33,059 bases of DNA from the NCBI GenBank assembly GCA_041859375.1, contig JBHEKP010000340.1, positions 1-33,059 on the forward strand, given 5' to 3'. Below are positions 23,361 to 29,435 of the stretch, in pieces. Below the pieces are notes generated by a model that did not search any database, was not told the DNA's origin, and was given only the letters and a program-made list of their open reading frames with translations. Numbering within the stretch: the first letter of the stretch is position 1; each line of letters begins with the position of its first letter. The position numbers and the translations under genes are program-made. The DNA comes from JBHEKP01 sp041859375. Its GTDB lineage: Bacteria > Hydrogenedentota > Hydrogenedentia > Hydrogenedentales > CAITNO01.

Positions 23361-24926
23361 ATGCCGATGAGTATGGTCGTGGCGGCTGCCGCCGTGGCCG
23401 GAATTGTGGTGGGGGCGGTTTTGTTCGCCGTCATCGCACGGGTCCGGGGCAGCAGCGAACTGGGGAAGGCGCGCCGCGAATCGGCGCAAATCATCACCAA
23501 CGCGGAGCGTGAGTCCGCGTCCATCATCAAGGACGGCAAAAGCGCCGTCAAGGAACTTGAGATCAACCTGCGCGCCAAACTGGAACAGGACGCGCGCGAA
23601 CTCCGCAGGCAGGTGGCGGAGGTGGAACGCCGGCTGGCGGTGAAAGAGGAGGGTCTGGACAACCGCGCTGCGGCCCTCGACAAGGCGGCCGTTGACCTGA
23701 ACACGCAGGAACGGGCGCTGGTCGCCCGCGACAAGGCGAACGAAAAGGAGCGGGAACGGCTGGCGGTGCTGATTTCCGAGCAGACCACGAAACTGGAGGC
23801 CATCGCCGGACTCACCGCGGAGCAGGCCCGCAAGGACCTCTTCGCCCGCCTTGAAAACGAGGTCAAGCGCGACTGCGCCCTTGAACTGAAGCGCATTGAG
23901 GATGAAATGCGCGAAAACGCGGACAAAAAAGCCCGCTGGATTGTGGGCGAGGCCATTCAGCGCTGCGCCGCCGACCACACCGCCGAGTCCACCGTGTCCG
24001 TGGTGGCCCTGCCCAACGACGACATGAAGGGGCGCATCATCGGCCGCGAGGGCCGGAACATCCGCGCGCTGGAAAACGCCACGGGCATCAACGTCATCAT
24101 TGACGACACGCCCGAGGCGGTGGTTCTTTCCGGTTTTGACCCGGTGCGCCGCGAAATCGCGCGCATCACCCTCGAACGGCTCATCCAGGACGGGCGCATC
24201 CATCCGGCGCGCATCGAGGAAATGGTGGAAAAAATCACCGAGGAACTCGCGCGCACCATCAAGGAGCGGGGCGAGGAGGCCTGCATGGAGGTGGACGTCC
24301 ACGGGGTGCACCCGGAACTGGTGAAGTTGCTGGGCCGTTTGAGCTACCGCACCTCCTACGGGCAGAACGTGCTCAAGCACTCCATGGAAGTCTGCCATCT
24401 GGCGGGGCTGATGGCCGCAGAACTGGGCGTGAACGTCCATGAGGCCAAACGCGCCGGACTGATCCATGACATCGGCAAGGCGCTCACCCATGAGGTGGAA
24501 GGCTCCCATGCCATTCTCGGCCATGACCTCTGCCGCCGTTACGGGGAAAGCGAGGTTATCGCCAACGCCGTGGGCGCGCACCATGCCGAGATGCCCATGA
24601 ACACCATGATCGCCGTGCTGGTGCAGGCGGCGGATGCCATGTCGGCGGCCCGTCCCGGTGCACGCAGCGAAATGCTGCAAAACTACATAAAACGCCTCGA
24701 ACAGCTCGAAACCATCGCCGACGGATTCCCCGGCGTGGAGAAAGCCTTCGCCATCCAAGCCGGCCGTGAGGTGCGCATCGTGGTCCAGCCCGACAAGATT
24801 AACGATGCCGAGGCCATTCAGTTGTCCCGTGACATCGCCCGCAAGGTGGAGGCGGAAATGACCTATCCCGGCCAGATTCGGGTGACAGTGGTCCGCGAAA
24901 CCCGCGCGGTGGACATCGCAAAATAA
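23361..24926 (+). CDS. rny: Ribonuclease Y
   Basis: RNase Y is a membrane-anchored endoribonuclease that starts mRNA decay and processing. The 521-residue length is standard. AGGAGGT lies seven bases before ATG 23361. An N-terminal membrane helix (about 5-26) is followed by a long charged coiled coil to about 210. A KH domain (about 222-270) has G-R-I-I-G-R-E-G-R-N-I-R-A. The HD metal-binding domain spans about 325-440, with H-S-M-E-V and the His-Asp pair H-D-I-G-K-A (His369, Asp370). The final segment A-I-Q-A-G-R-E-V-R-I-V-V and T-V-V-R-E-T-R-A-V-D-I-A-K is typical of the family. All key motifs are intact. The gene has its own promoter, long leader and terminator. The ymdB-type gene that lies beside rny in Bacillus is about 18 kb upstream here. 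Confidence 0.97.
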   Translation: MPMSMVVAAAAVAGIVVGAVLFAVIARVRGSSELGKARRESAQIITNAERESASIIKDGKSAVKELEINLRAKLEQDARELRRQVAEVERRLAVKEEGLDNRAAALDKAAVDLNTQERALVARDKANEKERERLAVLISEQTTKLEAIAGLTAEQARKDLFARLENEVKRDCALELKRIEDEMRENADKKARWIVGEAIQRCAADHTAESTVSVVALPNDDMKGRIIGREGRNIRALENATGINVIIDDTPEAVVLSGFDPVRREIARITLERLIQDGRIHPARIEEMVEKITEELARTIKERGEEACMEVDVHGVHPELVKLLGRLSYRTSYGQNVLKHSMEVCHLAGLMAAELGVNVHEAKRAGLIHDIGKALTHEVEGSHAILGHDLCRRYGESEVIANAVGAHHAEMPMNTMIAVLVQAADAMSAARPGARSEMLQNYIKRLEQLETIADGFPGVEKAFAIQAGREVRIVVQPDKINDAEAIQLSRDIARKVEAEMTYPGQIRVTVVRETRAVDIAK

Positions 24927-24950
24927 CACAAACGGATGTGTCGCATTTTT

Positions 24951-24987
24951 ACCGGGAACGGCATAAGCGCCGTTCCCGGTTTGTTTT
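24951..24987 (+). terminator. Intrinsic terminator after rny
   Basis: ACCGGGAACGGC (24951-24962) is the exact reverse complement of GCCGTTCCCGGT (24969-24980) around a six-base loop, followed by TTGTTTT. ATTTTT precedes the stem, so it could work in both directions. It lies 24 bases after the rny stop. Confidence 0.92.
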
Positions 24988-25026
24988 ATGAACAATATGC
25001 ACCTGAAACGTAAGGAACCATGCGCG

Positions 25027-25371
25027 ATGGACACCAACAAAAACCAATTCAAAACGCTGGAAGAATTCTGGCCTTTTTATCTTGGCGAGCATAGTTGGAA
25101 ATTAAACCGAAGCCTCCATTTCATCGGGTCCGGCCTCGGACTTGTGTTCCTGGTGCTGGCGGTGGTGTTGCGGATGCCCCTGCTTATCCTTGGGGGATTT
25201 GTCTGCGGCTATGCTTTTGCGTGGATTGGGCATTTTTTTATCGAGAAAAACCGTCCGGCCACCTTCAAATACCCCTTGAAATCCTTCATATCCGACTGGA
25301 AAATGTTTTATTACATTCTCACCGGACGGATAGATGAAGAGTTCAAAAGACTCAACCTTGTCTCCAGATAG
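25027..25371 (+). CDS. DUF962 / Mpo1-like membrane protein
   Basis: The protein has 114 residues from ATG 25027, preceded by AAGGA ten bases upstream. An in-frame ATG at 24988 directly follows the rny terminator and is less likely. Family features are F-Y-L-G-E-H-S, N-R-S-L-H-F-I-G-S, two membrane helices (about 35-70), the conserved A-W-I-G-H-F-F-I-E-K-N-R-P-A-T-F, and P-L-K-S-F with D-W-K-M-F. The yeast relative Mpo1 is an iron-dependent dioxygenase in fatty-acid alpha-oxidation, and the His residues in L-H and G-H match metal ligands of that family. Whether bacterial members do the same is not known to me. Because a strong terminator separates it from rny, it probably has its own promoter, which I could not locate with confidence. 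Confidence 0.87.
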   Translation: MDTNKNQFKTLEEFWPFYLGEHSWKLNRSLHFIGSGLGLVFLVLAVVLRMPLLILGGFVCGYAFAWIGHFFIEKNRPATFKYPLKSFISDWKMFYYILTGRIDEEFKRLNLVSR

Positions 25372-25446
25372 ACCGGCACGTCATCCCCCGCTTTGTTGCC
25401 TGTCTCTGGCATCCAACCTTGCCCTTAAGGGACTTGGGGCCTTTCC

Positions 25447-26271
25447 CTACCAGTCCAGACGCATGCCGGGCCGGGCGAGGGCCGCGCTCAGCACATCCAC
25501 CCTGGCCGCCCCAGCCCTGCGCAACACCCGCGCGCATTCCCCCACGGTGCCGCCGGTGGTGACCACATCGTCCACCATCAGCACAATCCTGCCCTTCACC
25601 GTGTCGCCAACCACGGCAAAGGCGCCCCGCACGTTGGCGGCGCGTTCCTCCGCCTTGAGGGTGCTCTGCGCCACAGTGGGCCGGATGCGCTGGAGCGACT
25701 CGTCCACCTTCGCGCCGGGAAACAGCGGCAACAGTTCCTGAAGCAGCAGTAATGACTGGTTGAACCCCCGTTCCCGCAGGCGAACCCGGTGCAACGGCAC
25801 CGGAATGAGCAGGTCATATGCCGCCGCAGGCCCCCCCTCCCGATCCACATGCGCCCTCATGGACTCCGCCAGCGGCTCCGCAAGTTTCCGTTTCCCCTGA
25901 AACTTGAACAGGCGCACCGCCTGCTTGACCACCCCGTCATAGCGGGCCGCGGCCAGGATGCGTGTGATGTGTTTTGCGGGCCGTTCGCGGCAGCCTGCGC
26001 AGGGAAAGTTGGGCGCGTTTCCAAGCCCAACCATGCGGTCATGGGGTTTGCCGCAGAGGGGGCAGTAGGGTGGATCGATCCACGGGGCCTTGTGCCAGCA
26101 GTCGGGGCAGAAAAAACCGTTCTCCTCGGTGAGTAGCCGCATGTCGCAGGCCTTGCAGTACACGGGCAGGAAAACATTCCTCCACGTGAGCCGCCATGCC
26201 GGATCCGACAGGGCGGCCCCGATGCGGAAAACCAGCCCCCGCTCAGGCGTTGACGGCTTCACCGACGCCAT
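25447..26271 (-). CDS. comF: ComF family protein (zinc finger plus phosphoribosyltransferase domain)
   Basis: The protein has 274 residues. The N-terminal zinc-binding part shows C-K-A-C-D, F-F-C-P-D-C-W, Y-C-P-L-C-G-K-P and F-P-C-A-G-C. The C-terminal type I phosphoribosyltransferase fold has L-I-P-V-P-L-H, R-G-F-N-Q-S and the binding motif V-L-M-V-D-D-V-V-T-T-G-G-T. ComF is needed for DNA uptake during natural transformation in several bacteria, and GntX-like relatives act in carbon metabolism. No other competence gene is here, so the cellular role is open. ATG 26271 lies inside the 3' end of the amidohydrolase gene (29-base overlap), suggesting translational coupling in one minus-strand operon. 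No strong ribosome site is seen, so the exact start is uncertain. Confidence 0.9.
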   Translation of the reverse strand: MASVKPSTPERGLVFRIGAALSDPAWRLTWRNVFLPVYCKACDMRLLTEENGFFCPDCWHKAPWIDPPYCPLCGKPHDRMVGLGNAPNFPCAGCRERPAKHITRILAAARYDGVVKQAVRLFKFQGKRKLAEPLAESMRAHVDREGGPAAAYDLLIPVPLHRVRLRERGFNQSLLLLQELLPLFPGAKVDESLQRIRPTVAQSTLKAEERAANVRGAFAVVGDTVKGRIVLMVDDVVTTGGTVGECARVLRRAGAARVDVLSAALARPGMRLDW

Positions 26272-27688
26272 ACACACGCACCGCGTTGTTGTGGAGCAGC
26301 GCCAGGGCGGCCCCGCGCCGCGCCCCCTGATCCAGGGACATGCCTCCGCATTCCCCCTCGATTTCGTACAACAGCATCTCCTTCTGGTATTGGGAGGAGC
26401 CCACGGCCATCTCCACACTGGTGGCGTCCTGGGAGCACATGATTTTGTGCAGGGGCACGTAACCCAGCCATTCCATGAACGACCGGTGCAGGAATTCAGG
26501 GTTAAGTATGGGCTGCCAGCACGTGTCAATGAACATGTTCGGGCACATCTTTACGAGATATCCCGACTCGGACAGGAAGGGCCAGCAGTGAAGCATGACC
26601 ACGTTCATTTTCGGGTAGCGCCGCGCAAGCGCCTCCAGCGGCAGGGGACCGGATTCCGTGAGGTTGTTTGTGCCCACATGCACCTGGTGCGGCCAGCCCC
26701 GGTCATGCGCCTGGCGGCAGCATTCATGGACCACCCAGTCCCCGAAGGCGCGCTGCTGCGTTTCATCCAATTCGCCGCGAAACCGCACGTTTTTCCCGTC
26801 CACCACCGAAAAATCCAAGTCCCGGCTGTAGGCCTGCAATTGTTTTATGCCCGTGCCGCCGTTGGCCGCCGCCCGGTCGCAGATGCGGCCGATAAATTCG
26901 CGCCAGCTCCGCACGTCCACGGGGTCAACCCCCGTGGCCTGCGCCAGTTCGTCCCTTGCCGGGCACTTCTCCCGCCACATCCTGACCAGCGGATCAATGC
27001 GCAGAATGGTGCCGCAGTACGCCCGCTCCGCCGCCGCCGCCGCGGCGTTCTCCGCCCGCCAGTAATACAGGGGATGCACCGGGCGGATGAGCCCGCTGAA
27101 TGCGGCGCTTTTCATGGCGCTCCGGTGCCAGGCGTGCAGATCCCCATAGGCCGCGCCGATGCGCTTGTCCGCCTCCAGCCAGTCGTCGAACCCCAATTGC
27201 GCCAGATCAACCCCGTGCAGAAAACGCACCCCCCGCGCGGTGCATTTGAACACGCCGGTGAGGCGGCGGTGCTCCAGGTGGGGCCGGATGGCGCTGAAGG
27301 CTGCCTCCGGCGCGACGGCCCACCACGCCGCAAAGGAGTCCCCGCCGCCCCCGTCCCTCGCAAGTTGATCGGGGTTTGTGCCCCCCGAATGCATCCAGCC
27401 GCCCCCGTAGGGGTCCAGCACCAAATCCCACACGGACACGGGCCGCACGGGACAGGCGCCCGCCTCCGTGTCCGCCCGGAAGCCGTCCTCCCCGCCGCCG
27501 ACCGCCGCAATGCTGCCCCAGTGCTCATGGGCGCAGAAATTGGGCATGTTAAGCAGTTCCTGGGCCGAATGCCACACCTTCGCGCCTTCAGGGGTGGAAC
27601 CTGAAAGGTGTTCCCCAAGGTCCGCGCCCCAGGCCCTCAGCGCGCCCAGCGCGCCGGCCGTTCCGCAAAAAAAATCCCTTCGTTTCAT
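26243..27688 (-). CDS. Metal-dependent hydrolase of the Amidohydro_2 family with Tat-like signal
   Basis: The protein has 481 residues and a TIM-barrel amidohydrolase layout. The N-terminus M-K-R-R-D-F-F-C-G-T-A-G-A-L-G-A-L resembles a twin-arginine signal, so export is likely. Metal and active-site residues can be followed in order: A-H-E-H-W (His54, His56), H-Q-V-H-V-G (His334, His337), V-M-L-H-C-W (His367) and C-S-Q-D-A-T (Asp421). The spacing fits the COG2159-like or uronate-isomerase-like branch. The substrate cannot be told; decarboxylases, lactonases and hydrolases all occur in the group. A putative upstream GGGGAT precedes the ATG at poor quality. It is divergent from the glycine-zipper lipoprotein and overlaps comF at its 3' end. 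Confidence 0.85.
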   Translation of the reverse strand: MKRRDFFCGTAGALGALRAWGADLGEHLSGSTPEGAKVWHSAQELLNMPNFCAHEHWGSIAAVGGGEDGFRADTEAGACPVRPVSVWDLVLDPYGGGWMHSGGTNPDQLARDGGGGDSFAAWWAVAPEAAFSAIRPHLEHRRLTGVFKCTARGVRFLHGVDLAQLGFDDWLEADKRIGAAYGDLHAWHRSAMKSAAFSGLIRPVHPLYYWRAENAAAAAAERAYCGTILRIDPLVRMWREKCPARDELAQATGVDPVDVRSWREFIGRICDRAAANGGTGIKQLQAYSRDLDFSVVDGKNVRFRGELDETQQRAFGDWVVHECCRQAHDRGWPHQVHVGTNNLTESGPLPLEALARRYPKMNVVMLHCWPFLSESGYLVKMCPNMFIDTCWQPILNPEFLHRSFMEWLGYVPLHKIMCSQDATSVEMAVGSSQYQKEMLLYEIEGECGGMSLDQGARRGAALALLHNNAVRVYGVGEAVNA

Positions 27689-27862
27689 GACGGCATCCCC
27701 GGTTGGGTGTTTCTCGCCTGCGTTCAATCTACACGGTTGGGCGGGCTCCGGGCAATCCGGCGCTTTGAATAATGCGGCCGGAAAAGTCGTCCGGTTGTGC
27801 AGGCATGTTCCGGCGGCCCTGACATGGTATGATTGGATGTCGCCGGAGGAAGGAGCGGCAGG

Positions 27863-28219
27863 ATGAAACGGATGATTGGCGGCATGGGCGCGCTGGCGGT
27901 TTTGATGGTCATGCAGGGCTGCAACACCACCCCGGTGCAGGACGGCGTTGTCGCGGGCGGCCTGGTGGGCGCCGGACTCGGCGCAATCGCGGGCAGCACC
28001 ATGGGCAAGACCGGCGAGGGCGCGCTCATCGGCGCGGGCGCGGGCGCCATCACAGGCGCGCTCATCGGCGACCACATAGACAAATCGACGGCACCGGCGG
28101 CGGCACCGGCTCCTGTGTCACCCCCGCCGCCCCCGCCGACGTTGGGGCATTATGAAACGCGTGTGGTAACAGGGCCTTCAGGAGAACGGTATGAGCAGCG
28201 GGTCTGGGTCACCCGGTGA
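27863..28219 (+). CDS. Glycine-zipper lipoprotein
   Basis: The protein has 118 residues. ATG 27863 follows a strong GGAGGAAGGAG. The signal M-K-R-M-I-G-G-M-G-A-L-A-V-L-M-V-M-Q-G-C ends in a lipobox (Cys20). Residues about 28-70 are a glycine-zipper helix pair rich in G-x-x-G and G-A-G-x-G (G-L-V-G-A-G-L-G-A-I-A-G and A-L-I-G-A-G-A-G-A-I-T-G-A-L-I-G), as in YMGG or SlyB-type outer-membrane lipoproteins. A proline-rich linker and a short tail (H-Y-E-T-R-V-V-T, R-Y-E-Q-R-V-W-V) follow. Such proteins insert in or near the outer membrane and may protect it. The lipobox and zipper favour a two-membrane organism. Its 3' end overlaps the next gene by 29 bases. Confidence 0.85.
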   Translation: MKRMIGGMGALAVLMVMQGCNTTPVQDGVVAGGLVGAGLGAIAGSTMGKTGEGALIGAGAGAITGALIGDHIDKSTAPAAAPAPVSPPPPPPTLGHYETRVVTGPSGERYEQRVWVTR

Positions 28220-28571
28220 CAGCATCGGCAAAAGCCCCCTCTTCAGCCAGCGCCGCTGGCGGATGGCGGGCGTGGCCTGTCTTGCGGGGGCGCTGCTCAT
28301 GGTCATTGTCGGCAGCCCCCTGCTGCACGGCGACAGTCCATGGTGGTTCTGGCTGGGTTACGGCGCGCTCTTTTTCGCGCTTGTCATCGCGGCGGTGTAC
28401 ATAGCCATTCTGGACCTTCAGTTCACCAAGCTGAAATACCGGCTTGGCCAGCGGGAAATCTTTCTGGACACCCTGGGCAGTGAGGATTTCCGGGAAGAGT
28501 TGCGCGCCACCCGGGAAGCGCGCGGGGATGCCGGAAAAGACGCAAACGACGGGAACGAACCGCGGATCTGA
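28191..28571 (+). CDS. Two-transmembrane protein of unknown function
   Basis: The protein has 126 residues. AGGAG lies six bases before ATG 28191. Two membrane helices are clear: about 24-43 (A-G-V-A-C-L-A-G-A-L-L-M-V-I-V-G) and about 51-75 (W-F-W-L-G-Y-G-A-L-F-F-A-L-V-I-A-A-V-Y-I-A). A charged C-terminal tail follows with heptad-like Leu spacing and R-E-E-L-R-A-T-R-E-A-R. No family was recognised. The gene overlaps the glycine-zipper lipoprotein by 29 bases, suggesting coupling and a shared envelope role, which is not demonstrated. It converges on the CREST-like gene with 21 bases between the stops. Confidence 0.75.
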   Translation: MSSGSGSPGDSIGKSPLFSQRRWRMAGVACLAGALLMVIVGSPLLHGDSPWWFWLGYGALFFALVIAAVYIAILDLQFTKLKYRLGQREIFLDTLGSEDFREELRATREARGDAGKDANDGNEPRI

Positions 28572-28592
28572 GTGTTTTCACCCCTTTCCGGT

Positions 28593-29321
28593 TCAGGCAT
28601 CCGCCCCGCGAAGCCGCACCTCCGGCTCCGCCGCAACCGGCTCAATCGCCTGATTCGGTGAAATCATGTTGAACCTGGTGTGGTTGAACACCCACATGGT
28701 TATGAAACCGAAGGCCCCCACAATGTGCCACAGCGCGTGCCAGGGAATGATGCGCACCGTGATTTGGTCGTTGGACGCCGTGGCCATGAGCATGCCCGTG
28801 AAAAAACAGGTGATCATGGTGAAAAAGAGCGGCCTTGTCTCCCTGGGAATGGTCCTGTAGTTCCATGCAAAAAGACCGACCACAATCCAACCGTTGACTA
28901 TCAGCGCCACCTCCCCCGCATAAAACTGTCCGAAGGTGCCAAAACGCAGGAGGGGATGCTTGTTCCCGGAAATGGTTTCATACACCAGCCATCCCAACAC
29001 CGCCGTATCCAGCAGGGTGATGAGGCGCAACAGGGAAAAGCGCCTCGCCGGAGGCATGAAATCACCGCTCGCCGCGACAATCAGCGCCCAGGCAAGCAGG
29101 ATGTTCGTGCCCACGTCAAAAAAGGAGGCCACCAGGTTCCCCTCCATGGAATGCAGCCAAACCGTCGGCACCCCCGTCACAAAGATGCACGCATAGGCAA
29201 AAATCCAGCGGCCCGGCTGGCGTTTTGTCATGAACGTGAACAGCAGGGGCATGATACCGGCAAGGCAGGTGCAGTAGGAGGTGACAATATTGGCCAGTTG
29301 CGCGTCATGCAGGTATTCCAT
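28593..29321 (-). CDS. Multi-pass membrane protein resembling the CREST (alkaline ceramidase-like) superfamily
   Basis: The protein has 242 residues. ATG 29321 is chosen because GAGGGAA lies six bases upstream and itself spans an in-frame ATG that is less likely as a start. About seven membrane helices can be counted. The CREST superfamily of membrane hydrolases has a conserved His and Asp in early helices and an H-x-x-x-H pair near the end. Here L-H-S-M-E-G-N-L-V-A-S-F-F-D-V supplies His57 and Asp69, and P-W-H-A-L-W-H-I-V supplies His195 and His199. Metal-dependent amide or ester hydrolysis within the membrane is the implied role, with unknown substrate. It starts 62 bases beyond the terminator hairpin of the upstream 826-residue gene, so it is probably transcribed separately. 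Confidence 0.7.
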   Translation of the reverse strand: MEYLHDAQLANIVTSYCTCLAGIMPLLFTFMTKRQPGRWIFAYACIFVTGVPTVWLHSMEGNLVASFFDVGTNILLAWALIVAASGDFMPPARRFSLLRLITLLDTAVLGWLVYETISGNKHPLLRFGTFGQFYAGEVALIVNGWIVVGLFAWNYRTIPRETRPLFFTMITCFFTGMLMATASNDQITVRIIPWHALWHIVGAFGFITMWVFNHTRFNMISPNQAIEPVAAEPEVRLRGADA

Positions 29322-29382
29322 CCCAAATTCCCTCATGGTTACAAGATTAAAACTTGGCGATATTTGCAACACACCCAAAAAG

Positions 29383-29404
29383 ACCCGCCTTGGGGAAGGC
29401 GGGT
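29383..29404 (-). terminator. Intrinsic terminator after the 826-residue membrane protein gene
   Basis: ACCCGCCTT (29383-29391) pairs with AAGGCGGGT (29396-29404) around a GGGG loop. Read on the minus strand, the stem is followed by CTTTTTGGG (complement of bases 29374-29382). It lies 31 bases after the stop of the upstream minus-strand gene at 29436. Confidence 0.85.
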
Positions 29405-29435
29405 TTCATTGCGGAAATTATTCAGGTGATTGGGG

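Noticed and set aside
26090..27604. Plus-strand open frame opposite comF and the amidohydrolase
   Set aside because: Both genes opposite show family motifs. The shadow is rich in Pro, His and Arg and has none.
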